DNA of 64,000 nucleotides from Rotaria socialis (GCA_905331475.1 CAJNYU010003630.1:1-64000); one strand, 5' to 3'; shown: positions 1 to 11,641, numbered from the stretch's first letter. Made by a program: numbers and translations. The notes: generated by a model not told the origin, from the letters alone.

Positions 1-135
1 ACTTCCAACTGGAATACTGCTTCCAGTTTCCAGCACTTTCCCGTGCTTTCCGGCCAGATACGGTGATTTTTCCGCATCTTTCCGGCCGGTTCCTACAGTA
101 TCCGTCCTCCGGAATCATTGATCTGGGCACTATAA
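1..135. repeat. TTTCCGG-word-rich repeat segment (cut by window edge)
   Basis: The words TTTCC, TTTCCGG and their complement GGAA recur every 10-20 bases through this stretch, unlike the AT-rich DNA after it. The same vocabulary returns at about 828-1030 and 2826-3240, so I read it as the edge of a third copy of one degenerate repeat family. A short minus-strand open frame here looks like a by-product of the repeats. No gene is seen in 136-800, which has only a loose palindromic patch of AGTACTT/AAGTACT words at about 498-540. Confidence 0.5.
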
Positions 136-819
136 ACATCATCAAATGGTACCCTTAAAAAATTTCCCTGCAAAGAATTCCTATCACGAAAATGCGACGA
201 TCTAAGCAGCTCATAATCCATTATAAACTTGCCTGAATTACAAAATCTCAAAAAACTAACAACGGATTCTCCGACCCAAAAACTGTGAGACAAACGTTTT
301 AGGCATTTTTATGAAGCAGGTCAAAAAAACAATTTTTGTTCTGTGCGAACGAACGAACGCATTTAACTCGTTTTTCGTAATACCCTCCTTTCAGTAGAGG
401 GAATACTTAATCGACCCATGTGAAAATCTCAGCGAAAAAGCTAGCTTAAATTTTCGTTTGGTAACCGCTTTCAAGCGCACATTTTCAACCGATTAAAAGT
501 ACTTAAAATCGAGAGTTTAAGCGCTTTAAAGTACTTGATCTTTTAACTGTGAAACAAGAATATCATACACTTTCTGCCACTGACACCATCATATTATTCG
601 TTGCTTAGACCTAGTTTCTATGAATAATTCTCGTTTTTTCATTTAGTCGTGTAGTGAGCTATTTTATTTGATTATTTGAATTATTCGACTACTTGAGGTT
701 AGATTCGAACACTGGTTGTTCAAATACTTTTTAGAATTCTAGATCAACCATACAAACCACTTGATCATATTTTTGTATGAACTGTGTGAACGAAACCGTC
801 TTATAACTTGATCAAGCTA

Positions 820-1032
820 CACTCTAAACAAAATCCGTTTTCTGGGAAACGAATAGGAGGTTTCCGGGTTGGTCACTATATGAAACCCTTTATAGGTTTC
901 CGGGAAAGAGTATCCGAGCATTCGGAAACTTATCGGAAACTCTCACAGACAATCAAGCAAACTGACGCTCCCGAAAACATATTGAAGGTTTCCGATACTT
1001 CGGGGAATCTTTTAACCGTTTTTCGTTATGAA
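820..1032. repeat. GTTTCCG/CGGAAAC degenerate repeat block
   Basis: The words GGTTTCCGGG, CGGAAAC and GGAAACT recur in both orientations, including a palindromic stretch at about 880-903 (GAAACCC, then TATA, then GGTTTCC). The open frame of 75 codons across it has no recognisable domain and is probably produced by the repeats. It shares its word set with 1-135 and 2826-3240. Confidence 0.55.
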
Positions 1033-1035
1033 TAG

Positions 1036-2825
1036 TATTTTAATAACAGACATATAAATGTTGTCAAATCCATCGCAGCCACGAAGTCTCCATGAATCTA
1101 AAAGCTCAAAGTTCTCAATTGAGTCTTACTCAGAAAGCCTTCTTTTCCGTCAATGCCATTGTTTTCTAATTACGACTTCCGATGCCTGTCCGAACCCTAT
1201 ACTACCATACTCTCGCTATCTATAAAAGTCAGGCTGCTTGATAAATTCAGAGTCTTCAAGTCTTAAACTTCCGAAGTCAGTGTTGAAATCAGTCTAAGTC
1301 TCAAATTATCCAATATTTAAATTTCATAAAGTCACAACCTCTGTAACTTCGTCTAAGCCAAACTTCTCCGGTCAGTCGAGATCTGAGAATATAGTACTCC
1401 GTCAGAGTTCATTTCATAAATCAAAATGGGAAAAAAGAATATATACAATTGAACAAAATTAACTCACCATTTCGTCTTGTATACGGAAATCTAATTGCAG
1501 AAAAAGAATATATTTTATTGAAGAAAATAAACCCACTACATTATAGTTCTTTTCATGAATCTTAATTAAAAAGAATATATTATGATACAAAATGAGCATA
1601 AAAATATCTACTTGATATATTTAGAAATGTTTTTATTTCAAATAAAAATAAGATTAAAATTGGTAATTTATGTGTAACCTTTGAGTTCCCCTCTGAAATC
1701 ATAAAATAAATTCAATCGCAATGTATGAATATTAAAATATTTGAAACATGTGTTTCAATAGACGACGCTAATTAAGAACGTTTTTTTAACAGTACAGATT
1801 GAAGATGAAGGAATAAAAAGGTAAAAAATGGTGATCATCTGATGATAGAATAACTCTTCGGTGGGCACTTTAAACAGCTTACTTTTAAAATCGTTAACTA
1901 TATCAGTATTCGAATTAACCTTATGTAGCCAAACTGAAACATCGTCCACATTCCACATTAATGCATCAAAATATTCATTTATAATAATAAAAAACACAAT
2001 CCTCAGTAATTTTCATCTACTGAGTGCACATATCTTACTTTGGATAACAATATCAGAGTGCTCGAAGAACTATCTGTATTTCTTCTTGTCGCGAATCGAA
2101 TTCAAAAAATATTTGTGTTTTGGTACATTTGACATACATCAATCGTTTTTGGTAAATAAAAATGTATCAAGAGATAATAAAAGATAGTCACAAATTATTG
2201 GAATTTCATTGATTAATTTGTAGGTAAAAGAAAAGTATTTTTGATTTGTTCATGAAAGCATAGAAACATTTTGGAGAAATTGAATAAATTATCCTATTAA
2301 ATAAGAATATACATGAAAAGGATTAAAACAATATACGCCAATTTTTTTCATAAATAGATGTTAATTTACTCTTCCTAAGAGCTTAATGTGAATTATCTGA
2401 GTTAAGAAAACTAAATATTTCAAACTATATGACAACTAACAGCCACTCATCTTCAGATCACAATTCATTTTACAACAGTTGAGGTAAACAATACTAGATC
2501 GCATCTGCATGATAACATGTCTTTATTAGAGAGTTCAATTAAAAAAAGGACAAAAACGAAAATTTCTTGAATGAAATGACGATTTAGTGAAGTGTACCAA
2601 GTTTCAAAGCAAAATTCGTCATTTAATATATTTACAAGTATATACAATTAGGAATGTAAAAATAAGACAAGATTCTCTTGGAAAAGAAGAATTTTTTTGA
2701 AACTCGAGAATTCTAAAAGGTTTAGAAAACAATTTCCCGTACACTGGAGACGATTTCTGTTATAGCTACCGATTAACTCCTAAACATGTACATTATACAA
2801 TGGAAACGTGAAAATGAGAAAAATG
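1036..2825. other. Non-coding stretch, AT-rich; AAGTCT-like words at 1090-1410
   Basis: No gene is recognised. Between about 1090 and 1410 the word AAGTC(T) and variants recur many times (AAGTCTCC, AAGTCAG, AAGTCTTAAAC, AAGTCTCAAA), which suggests another degenerate short-word array. The rest is ordinary AT-rich sequence. Short opposing open frames at 1755-2187 show no domain and no splice partners. Confidence 0.5.
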
Positions 2826-3245
2826 AAATTTAATACTGGTTCGGTTTTCCACTATGTTTAATGGGTTTTCGAGATATGTTCGGAAACCAAGCTAGTATTC
2901 TGGCACACGCTTTCAATGTTTCCGATCCCCAGAAACCCAAAAGGTTCTGGAAAAAAAGTTGTCGAAAATCGATAGGTTCCTGGCGACACGCTTCAAGTTT
3001 CCGAGAAAGTTTCCAAAACAAGAACGGTTTCCTAGGATCACTTTTGGGTTTCGAAAATTGTTTGATGGTTTCTGAGAAGACTGTTAAAGGTGTCCTATCC
3101 GAATTCTCAAAAACCAAACTGTTTCGGGGGACTCGGAAACCTATAAAGTGATTTCAAAAACTCAGCTTAGAGCCGAAAACCTTTCCGGATACGTTTGTGA
3201 GTTTCCGAAAGGGTTTGTGAAAGGATTTCGGTTTGGGTGTGGGTG
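2826..3245. repeat. GTTTCCGA/TCGGAAAC degenerate repeat block
   Basis: This is the longest copy of the TTTCC-word family. GTTTCCG, CGGAAAC, GGGTTTC and GGTTTC are scattered in both orientations for about 400 bp. Open frames of about 95 codons exist on both strands over the same bases, as expected from self-complementary repeats rather than genes. It abuts the GGGTGTGGG hairpin that follows. Confidence 0.55.
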
Positions 3246-3285
3246 TAAGGTTTTTTTTCATCCACACACACCAACACCCAAAAAA
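3231..3285. repeat. GGGTGTGGGTGT hairpin element, copy 1
   Basis: TTTGGGTGTGGGTGTAAGG is followed after a T-rich loop by CCACACACACCAACACCC, giving a G-strand/C-strand hairpin. Near-identical words occur at 14276-14328 and, more decayed, at 44426-44510, so this is a dispersed family. The G-rich word recalls the TGTGGG telomeric repeat I remember for bdelloid rotifers; that link is inference. Confidence 0.6.
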
Positions 3286-3289
3286 GTGT

Positions 3290-5450
3290 AGATTATATGA
3301 GATCATAAAATGTTGTTTAATAATTTTTCTCAATGATCACCGAATTGTTTTGTTTTTGAGGCGATAGCAATAAAAATAAAAAGCTATGACGAATATTTAA
3401 TTACTAATAAAGTAAAAACAGAAAGTATGTTTGACATAGAGACAAGGAAGTATTAAGTAATTTTGAGAACACTTCGAAATAAAAATATCGATTTTGAAAA
3501 ATAACTGATGCCTGTTAAAAAACATTCAGTGGTCTTTTGCAATGCTTCGATAATCGTTTTTTTCTTGCAAGTGCTTGATTGTTACTGCTACTGAAACCAA
3601 ACTTTTTTTTTTGAGGGGGGGGAGATAATTGAAGAAAGTTCTGATGCCATAAATCATCTTATTACAGTCAAAACTAAAGATATAAATAGTCGTTATATAC
3701 CTCACTACTACAGAAACTCAATCTTCACGTTTAAACACTTCGCCGAAGAATTATATCAATTGACTATGGATTTGTGTATATAATAAGTTTTGTCTACAGT
3801 TTTGATGCATTCAGTAAATCTTTCATTGTTTTAAATATTTGAAAACTTAAAAATAAAATTATTCTAAGAAAATGTTAGTTTATTTTGGATGAATATTTTT
3901 GCTAAGAGAATAAAACGTCTAATCGAAAATAGGTAAACGAATAGCATAGATTGAATCATAAAATTTAAACATTACTTGTGAACTAGTTTTTTTTTGACTT
4001 TTCGCTTTTAAGGTTATCGTCACTAGAAATGTTAATGTTGCATGTGCAGATATACTAAGAAATGCAAAAGCAAGAATCACAAAAAAATGCCACAAGAATT
4101 CTCTGCTTGATACCATATTAAATACCCGTAAAAACATGTAGCGATAAAAAAAATCATAATGAAGCATGCATGTTTATGTACTTAAAACACATTAAAATCT
4201 CTCGACTAAAAAAATGTTTGCTCAGTGTGTTGTAATATGTAAAAACATGGTGGTTTTAAAATTTCATTGGGATAAAAAAATTTAGCATGTTTCTTAAGTG
4301 TTCGATTTATAATTTGAATGGATTGCTGAAGACAAGAATTATATTTCATAAAACTGATTTGTATTAAGTGTAGTCTAGATAAATACTTCTTAAAAGAAAT
4401 GAATTCTCTTATCAACTTGTAATAAATGATATATTAGTTTAATTTTCACTAGTTTAGTATAGATTAATTTCGAACAGCACAACGCTAATAAGTCATGTAA
4501 TGGGCAATGGGAACGAAAGTAAGTTTTGTCTAAAAATCATACTTAAGTAAACTTTTACTAATGCAGATCTTCGAAATAGGATTGTTATTCCTTAGAACAT
4601 GTTCAATTAAAAAATCTTAAACTTTACCAACAGGTAAAATTTTTGTTATGAAAATTATTCTCGACTTCTGAAGTCTATCTAATTATCACACGTTCTTTCT
4701 AAGTAGTTATCATGTACATGATGATTGTTCAATAGATTTTAGACGATTATAATTAAGTCTTTTGCCTATTGTTACGTCATATAAAATTGGAGGTACATTG
4801 AAAAGGCTGTTTCCTTTTCTACATCTAAGCTATCATTAAAACTTCACTATACTCAATCTACATCAGCATCATTTAGAAAAAGAGCTGAATTCAAAAACAC
4901 GTTATGCTAAATCTATCAAAAGAAGCTGAGGTTGTTCATATGAACTGGAAATCATTCTTTCGTTACATATATTTTCTTCTAACTACTCTTTTTTTAGGAC
5001 TCAAATGAAGATTTTAGATTGCTTAAGCAAATCTTCAAAATTTCTTCTACGTGACAAAAGCACACTTTATAAAAAAAAATCATGTTCGGAAAATATTGGT
5101 TTTTCTCGTACATTTTGATTTCTTTTGCATCGATACTTGCATGCATAATTGACTAGAGACTACTGATTAAATATAGCTGAATGTTGAGTAGAGCATAGCA
5201 ATACACTTGTCTTCAAATAATAGATTCTTCACTTCGCCCTGTCGATCGTTAAAGGCATTAAAAAGTTTTTTTTAGCGTATACTTAATAGAATGTTAGAAA
5301 CTTTTTATTTTACATATGTTGCAGACGCCTATCGTACGTGAATTTGCTTGAAAGGTTTAATTTCAGGACGAATATTTGAGTATATCTAATTACTGGACAC
5401 AGTTGATTGATTTTTATTCAGCATGTACAATAGAATGTTGGCAGTAGGCC
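3290..5450. other. Non-coding stretch, no gene seen
   Basis: This is AT-rich DNA with homopolymer runs. Short open frames (for example 3919-4167 and 4206-4415 on the minus strand) have no recognisable domain, no splice partners and a base composition like their surroundings. Nothing else is supported. Confidence 0.5.
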
Positions 5451-5722
5451 AAGGGGGAAACGGCAGACTTGAAGTAAAAAAGTAAGTCAAAGTACATCTA
5501 ACTACGTCAAAGTACACTGCTTGAAGTAGTTCAAAGTAGGGCCAAGTAGCTGAAGTAGCTTGAAGTAATCTCAAGTACTTCAGGTAAATCTGAAATTGAA
5601 AAGTACCTCAAAGTAAACTACTTGAAGTAGCTTAAAGTAGCTTAAAGTAACGGAAAGTAACTTGAAGTAACGGAAAGTAACTTGAAGTAACTTGAAGTCC
5701 AAAAGTCTGCTGTTTCCCCCTT
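5451..5722. mobile_element. Foldback element with ACTTGAAGTA word array, copy 1
   Basis: The ends are inverted complements: AAGGGGGAAACGGCAGACTT at 5451-5470 pairs with AAGTCTGCTGTTTCCCCCTT at 5703-5722 with one mismatch. Between them, about 230 bp consist almost entirely of the words CTTGAAGTA, TCAAAGTA, GGAAAGTAA and GTAGCTTAAA, repeated 20 or more times with drift. A second, shorter copy with the same termini lies at 43837-43947. There is no coding capacity, so it looks like a non-autonomous (MITE or foldback) element. No clear target duplication could be assigned. Confidence 0.7.
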
Positions 5723-6494
5723 ACATTAGGTACACGCTTTGATGCTTATAAAAAGGAAAAGTAGCGCTCTTACCATCCGTTACATACGTGTGTGTTCTCG
5801 CTTTTAATCTGAGATTTACTTTTAATGTCTCTGATTTTAATTGTGTCACTATCAGATAGAGGTTTTTCTTCAGAATTTCAAAGTATAGTAAAAATCAGAA
5901 CCCATTTTATTTTATTTATTTTAATATATTTGATGAAATCTAACTGATTATGAGAAGCTCATTTTTCAAGTGAAATTAATTCGTAAACTATACGTTGAAA
6001 CATCTTTCTGGTATTCTTAATGCTAGACAGAAATCAGAAATAAAGTGAGCGTCTAAACTCATTTTATTTCCTTTTTCTGCTGAACCTTGACTTTTGTGTG
6101 ATGGGCGGTTTCATCTTTCTTTCTACTCCTTTTTGTCTAGAATAAATGAAATATCAGACACGCACTTACATTGTCGCTCATTTGCATTATGGCATTATAA
6201 ATAAGTGTAAATGTTAAAATAGTCTTATTTACCGTTGTGTTATTTTATATAAAGACAAGGCCACTATGAAAATAAGTCAAAGTTGATCAAATTGTTTGAA
6301 GAATTTCACTAATGGCATGCCTTTCTTTTACTGGAACTATTATTTGAAATATATAAAAAGGAAATTTATGGAATACCATATACGTACCAATTGTTAATAT
6401 TTTCAACTAAGAAGTAACTAGTTATAATCCATTTCTTATCTTTCTCAAAATTTTGATGATCAAGAATGATCGGATTTCCATCAGATCCCTGATC

Positions 6495-6974
6495 GAGAAT
6501 TCCTTGATGAATCCCTAGGGAATCCCCAGGGACTTATCAGAGAGGGCAAGAATGTATTCACCGTTTTCTTTTGCACGTATGAAAGTATATAAGAAACTCA
6601 AGATTTAGAGGATAATATATAGTTTATTTTTAATATTAACTTCTTTTAAACGATAAACAGTATTTGAACTTCTACCTGAGGTACCTTAGGGACAGCTCAT
6701 AATTTCGAAATCGCTTGTAATTTAATCTACCGGAGTCATCCGCTAAGACGGAACCTCGTGAAAAGCTTAGGTAGAAGATACTCGGGAAAAGTTAAGAGAT
6801 TTTCTTCGAAAAATATATTTCAGTTGATACGAGCAGAAAAAAGTTAAGAAATTGTGAAAAAATGATTTGAACTCATAAAGCACCACAATACACTTTAAGG
6901 GAGCCCCCTGGGATTTTTCAGGGACTCGTTAAGAAATCCCCGGGGACTCCCTGGGGATTCATCAAGGGATTCTC
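6495..6974. mobile_element. Foldback element with CCCTGGGGA words
   Basis: The left end (GAGAATTCCTTGATGAATCC, then CTAGGGAATCCCCAGGGACT) is complementary to the right end (AGGGACTCGTT..., then CCCCTGGGGATTCATCAAGGGATTCTC, read on the other strand). The arms are about 40-70 bp and carry repeated CCC(T/C)GGGGA words. The spacer of about 350 bp is AT-rich with no open frame. Most likely it is a non-autonomous inverted-repeat element. About 300 bp on either side (5723-6494 and 6975-7580) hold no recognisable gene. Confidence 0.6.
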
Positions 6975-7601
6975 AACTATGGATGACAATTTGCACTCTC
7001 AATCGTAAGCGTAGCATAATTCAAGCCAACCAAGTAATTTGTAGAAGTTTTATTAACGATAAAATCAATCGCTGCTTGTCATTTTTCAATTTTGCAAGCT
7101 ATTAAGTCTATTCGTAGTAGATATCTTTTTCATAAAAAAAATTCAGCATTTTTCTTCTTTACGCAGGCAATGATAACTAAATATCATAATGAGAAAAGCA
7201 AACAGAACAGTGAATTTTTATTATTATTATGCTCGTGAATGTGACACTCGGAGGTGCTTACATAAGAAAAAAAGAAATATAGATGTATCAGCGAAAAGCT
7301 ACATCGTTTTAAGCAACGCGTTACAATTTGTGCCAACAATATATTATGCTGCGTATCAATTTTCGCTTGTAGGGATATTTGGAGAGTAAATAAATGAAAA
7401 ATCAATTAAAAAGGTGAAAAAAGAAAAGAGGGAAGTACTGATGATAAGCGGCAGCGAAGATACGTGAGTGCAGCGAACAGCTAGAAAAAAGAAGAACAAA
7501 CTAAAAGAGCGAACGAGAGAGAAAAAAGGAAGAAAAAATTTGCGTAAAGCATTACATTTTTGCATCATTCTGTGATATTAATTAGCATCAACAGAAGCCA
7601 A

Positions 7602-8210
7602 TCACGTTAAAAGGAACGATTCGTGTCGATCTTTTAATTGCCGCACACGACGCGTGCAAAAAAAAACGACCCAGGTGATCGTTTTTCCTTTTAAAAAATT
7701 ATCCCAGCTAAATATATCTTCATAGAAGGCGGAAGAACCAAGATCAGTTATGAACATGGTTTTCAATCTGCGTTGAATATATTTTTTAACATAAAATTGT
7801 AAGGGCTGTTCAGAAGTGACTTTCAATAGATTATGCGCAGAAAGAAAGGGACAGCGATGCACCAACCGAAGACCTACACGGAATTTTTGTTCTAATACAT
7901 GTTGTTGAGATACTGGTAGTAGAGAAAAAAGGGGAAATAGCCACGCGAAATGCGGAAAAGTGTACGTGAAGAAACATTGACGAAGCGCGTTACATGACAT
8001 TTTGTGACCAGACTTTATCCATTTCAGTTTTTCTAACGATCTCTGAATATTTCCTATGATTTTATCAACTGTTGCTTTCAACGAAAGTTTATCCGTCCAA
8101 GTAAATCCTAGGTATTTGAATTCTTTGACTAACTCGATTTTGTTACCGTCTATTGTTACATTTACGATCGGTCTTTTAACTTGTGTATGAAATAATTGTA
8201 CTACAGTTTT
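7602..8210 (-). pseudogene. LINE ORF2, C-terminal part after the RT domain
   Basis: Minus-strand translation from about 8210 down to 7602 is open. It carries the motif FKYLGFTWTDKLS near 8110-8150, the 'YLG' block that follows the RT palm in non-LTR elements, then about 160 residues of the C-terminal region. It joins the FADD-containing frame (8209-8409) through a frameshift near 8210-8230. The product would be the distal part of the ORF2 polyprotein. No RNase H motif was identified. Confidence 0.75.
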
Positions 8211-9161
8211 AGAAACATTTAACGGTTGTTTCTACTTTTTTTGAGTGCATAAAAACCTGATTACAAACTCTTGTAGCTTCTTTTTCTAAGTAGTCAATCA
8301 TCGAGCCTAAATTTTTCATTATTGGCGGTTTAATTAATACACACAGGTCATCTGCAAATAAATGACATAAATGAGTTCCTAGATAATTTGTTAGATCTGA
8401 GTGAAACACTATAAATAAAAATACAGACTAAGACTACTGCCCTGCGGCAGTCCTATATTTATACTAAATATTTTCGAAGTTATTTCATCATATTCTACGT
8501 AAGCCTTTCTTTCTTTTAACCAACTATTAGTCATTTTTAATAAGTTGAGAGGCATACTCATTTTTTCTAGTTTACAGGGGAGAGCAGCATGCCATACACG
8601 ATGATAAGCCTTTTGGTAATCAACATATAGGGCAAGCGTCGGAATATTAGCTGCCATGTTGTTTTTCACTTCCTGGCATATCGAAAGTACTCGAGTTGAT
8701 AGAAGACATTTTGGGCGGAAACCAGATTGTTCTGGCGGTACTAAACGATTTGTTTCAGCCCAGCGTCTAATTCTTAGTAAGAGCATTTTTTCAAATAGCT
8801 TTGAATGTGTAGCTAACAAGGAAATTGATCGTCGAATTTGCTCACACTTTTGGATACCCGATTTCAACTTATTTAGAGTAATGATTTTTGCAATTTTCCA
8901 CTCATCTGGATAACGACACTCGTTTAACCATGTATTGAAGCTTTTAGGTAAACACTTGATGTAACTTGGAGGAAGTTTTTTAATTATAAAGTTTGACACT
9001 GAGTCAAGGCCTGCTGATTTCTTAGGCTTTAAGGTTTTAATTATACGCGTAATTTCGACAGTGCTAGTTTTTTCTACGCTATCATTCAACACTGATAATC
9101 TATTTACCAACTCTTTATACTTCCTATTTATCTGGTCTTTATGTTCATTGGAACAATCCAC
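8209..9161 (-). pseudogene. LINE ORF2 reverse transcriptase domain (frameshifted)
   Basis: RT landmarks appear in order on the minus strand. LKPKKSAGLDSVSNFIIKKL is the block upstream of the palm. SGFRPKCLLST is the finger block, LYVDYQKAYHRVWH is motif A with its catalytic Asp, GLPQGSSLS is motif B, and HLFADDL is motif C with the Asp pair. Motifs A and B lie in the frame 8409-9161 and motif C in 8209-8409, so at least one frameshift at about 8409 separates the catalytic residues. This RNA-dependent DNA polymerase would perform target-primed reverse transcription. This copy cannot make a continuous product. Confidence 0.85.
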
Positions 9162-9234
9162 TGCAGGTACTTTGAACTGTTCGCTGTAGTACTGGAATAA
9201 TTCATTTGTAATTCCTTATTGTGTTGATATTATT

Positions 9235-9475
9235 CCCAAGTGAGCAAAAGACTGGTTAAATGACTAGTCTTTTTTCTAGTCAAGTCGACCCGTCCCGTCT
9301 AGTCTTTGTCTCAAAAACTACTCGTCCACGACTAGTCTGAGTTTTTATCCGTCANCTCATTAAGCTGACTAGACAAGACGGGTATGCAAGACATTTCAGA
9401 CTAGACTAGACGGATCCTGCGGACATTTCTGACTAGTCATGTCGGCAGTCTTCCTTCATTTTTTGCTTACTTGGG
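9235..9475. mobile_element. Foldback element with GACTAGTC words, nested in the LINE
   Basis: CCCAAGTGAGCAAAAGAC at the left pairs with the complement of ...TTTTTTGCTTACTTGGG at the right. The interior is built of GACTAGTC, CTAGTCTG, AGACGGG and CCCGTC words in both orientations. It splits ORF2 of the LINE between the linker (9600-9932) and the RT frame that ends at 9161, so it inserted after the LINE. The single ambiguous base of the window (9355) falls inside it, perhaps because the palindrome is hard to sequence. Confidence 0.65.
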
Positions 9476-9599
9476 TTTTAGTGCCCTCCAATAGTTTATA
9501 GAATGGCAGCGAACGCGATTTGTATATGCGAGATAAGTGTGTTCAAAACGCTTTATCTGATTTATCGTACGACGTTTGAATGTTAGATAAAAAATTTTG

Positions 9600-9932
9600 T
9601 CATTGAGTATTTTTATGTTTTGCTATATCAACTTTTAATTCTCTTGCCATTGTGCGTAAAAGCACCCTCGCCTCCTCACTAAAAATTCTGTTATGTCTTG
9701 AATGATAATATCTATTTCTCACTTTTCGTATTTCTTTTAATTTTTCGATGATATAAGTCGGTAACGATGGTTTATATTTATCTCTCTCTTTCCAATGAGT
9801 CACTCTGTTTTTAACAGCCGCGATGAAACGAATATATTGCTTATACCACTCATCTGCACTATTTACGGTGCGAAGCAGTGTATAGCGATCCTTGGAGAAA
9901 TTGTTTTTTAATGCGATGCGAAGCAGAAGCAT
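9600..9932 (-). pseudogene. LINE ORF2 linker between endonuclease and RT
   Basis: This is a 110-codon open frame with a helix-rich, basic pattern (WYKQYIRFIAAVKNRVTHWK, LPTYIIEKLKEIRKVRNRYY). It matches the region between the endonuclease and reverse transcriptase of non-LTR elements, where a 'LP..I...I..R....' signature is usual. It is cut from the endonuclease by the tandem-repeat insertion at 9910-10660 and from the RT by the foldback element at 9235-9475. Its first residues are read from the repeat itself. Confidence 0.65.
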
Positions 9933-10215
9933 TTGCGTAGTTCTTCGCGAGTTTATTTTATTTTATTTTATTTTATTAATGCGATGCGAAGCAGAAGCAT
10001 TTATGTAGTCCGTCGCGAGTTTTTAATGCGACGCGAAGCAGAAGCATTCATGCAATCCTTCAAGGATTATTTTAATGCGATGCGAAGCAGAAGCATTTAT
10101 GTAGTCCGTCGCGAGTTTTTAATGCGACGCGAAGCAGAACCATTCATGCAATCCTTCAAGGATTATTTTAATGCGATGCGAAGCAGAAGCAAATTATGTA
10201 GTCCGTCGCTTTTTT
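9910..10215. repeat. Tandem repeat, 47-49 bp unit (AATGCGATGCGAAGCAGAAG)
   Basis: Six units begin with AATGCGATGCGAAGCAGAAG or AATGCGACGCGAAGCAGAAC at 9910, 9978, 10025, 10074, 10121 and 10170. Two alternating half-unit types (one with GTAGTCCGTCGCGAG, one with CAATCCTTCAAGGATTA) give a higher-order period of about 96 bp. A TTTTA run interrupts the first interval. The open frame across the array is a by-product of the period. An inverted copy of the start word occurs at 10641-10658. Confidence 0.85.
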
Positions 10216-10660
10216 TTTAAAATTCTTTTACTTACTTGACGCACGCATCACAGTCGTCGTTTTGTGTCGCAATGATCTCGAGAATCATAAATCATAGAAA
10301 ATTCGTTGAAACGTGAGATCAAAGTATCACGATCGAACTGCTTACATCTGAAGTTCCATTCACTCACAAATGTCGTTCCGAAATGACGAAAATGAAAGAA
10401 ATTTATCAAGAGATAATTAAAGTGACGTCATGAACATATGTTAGCCACTATAGTCTATTCATTGACAGCTGATCTAAGATAATGAATCATGAAGATAATT
10501 AATCGATCAATCGAAATCGATCTTTAAGAATATATCGCTAAATAAGAATAGAGTTTTCTCAGTGATGAAACTCGTCATGTCGACATAAAATGCATTTAAG
10601 ATTTCTCTGAATTGACGATTTTTCGTAAGAGATACGAATTAATGCTTCGCATCGCATTTC
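9910..10660. mobile_element. Insertion bounded by inverted AATGCGATGCGAAGCA ends
   Basis: The tandem array starts with AATGCGATGCGAAGCA at 9910, and the complementary word AATGCTTCGCATCGCATT ends the insert near 10658. Everything between them interrupts the LINE ORF2 between its endonuclease and linker. The region after the array (10220-10640) is AT-rich without open frames. This may be a non-autonomous element whose left end has expanded as a satellite. Boundaries are accurate to a few bases; no target duplication was confirmed. Confidence 0.5.
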
Positions 10661-10732
10661 GTATACGAGTGAAATTCGAATACCATCTAGTTCTCTTTTG
10701 TTCTTCCATCCAGAATATTTGTAATAGCGCTA

Positions 10733-11641
10733 ATACTACTTCAAATATCTTCTAATTTGTAAGAGGGAAAAAACGTTTGTATCGAAAAAAATGTTATCAC
10801 ATGATAGCAAAATTGGCCAATGATCACTAGTGCCAAAACATAATGTCTCACTTGAAATAGTACTCATATTAGAGAACGGCAAATGTAAATTACGTAGGGA
10901 GCGCTTAGACGTGTTGGTCATGGACGTAATATCATTGAGATTGTTTTTCATTTATCCATTCTCTAACGCACGCACCTCTCCTATCAGTTGTTGGACTATT
11001 CTATTCTTTCACTGTTGCATTAAAGTCACCTGATAGTATGGTACCTTCTATTACAAACGGCTGAATTTCATCTAGATCACGCTGTTGACTAGTGGGCCAG
11101 TAAATACCAATGATACGTACTGGTTCCGATAGTCCTGTTATATCAATAATAACCGTGTTTGGAATGTTAACCTCGATGCGCGTCGCTTTCAGATGACCCC
11201 CTACTGCTATGCATACTCCTCCATTTTTGTTAGCACCCTTTTGATAGAACGTGTTAAAATGTGGTAATCGACATGTGTTCTATAACTCTCCTACTTCTGT
11301 AAATATACAAATAGAAGCTTGAACTTTATACACTAAGTCAATAGCTTCAACTACACGAGTGTCCCAACCTTCGACATTATAGCACAAAAATCCTTATATA
11401 TTCTTTTTGGTTTCATAAGGAAGCTATTACAACCTTTTCCCATTCTTCTAAGACTATATTCAAGGTCCTACCTGTGTACTACTCGTCTAACAGATATAGT
11501 ACTAAATTCCTGATCTTTAGTTGAAAAATTCCAAGTTTTCAGCCGGTGCAAAGCCTCATCTCTAGGATTGTATAAATAATTATGTGAAGGAAGAAAAAAA
11601 ACTTTAGTGGGCACATTAAGATTTGATGTTCTACTTACCAT
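10733..11641 (-). pseudogene. LINE ORF2 apurinic-type endonuclease domain (broken)
   Basis: The minus strand carries recognisable pieces of an APE-like endonuclease in several frames. GGVCIAVGGHLKATRIEV is near 11180-11225. GLSEPVRIIGIYWP, at about 11090-11140, is the block before the catalytic region. ILSGDFNAT is at about 11010-11040 and holds the Asp/Asn of the GDFN motif. ATDHWPILL-like residues near 10800-10830 correspond to the terminal SDH motif. An N-terminal frame begins with an ATG near 11641. Stops and shifts separate the pieces, so the enzyme that nicks target DNA is not made. Confidence 0.7.

Noticed and set aside
2830-3151. Overlapping 95-codon open frames on both strands
   Set aside because: They lie entirely in a self-complementary GTTTCC/GGAAAC repeat block, have no domain, and each mirrors the other; explained by the repeat.
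7184-7568. Frames flanking the 3' end of the LINE
   Set aside because: Composition-driven short frames without domains; at most LINE 3' untranslated sequence.
9910-10215. Possible CRISPR-like array
   Set aside because: Units are nearly identical throughout, without unique spacers, and the genome is eukaryotic.
9933-10220. Plus-strand frame with internally repeated protein
   Set aside because: The repeated protein text is only the translation of the 47-49 bp tandem repeat.
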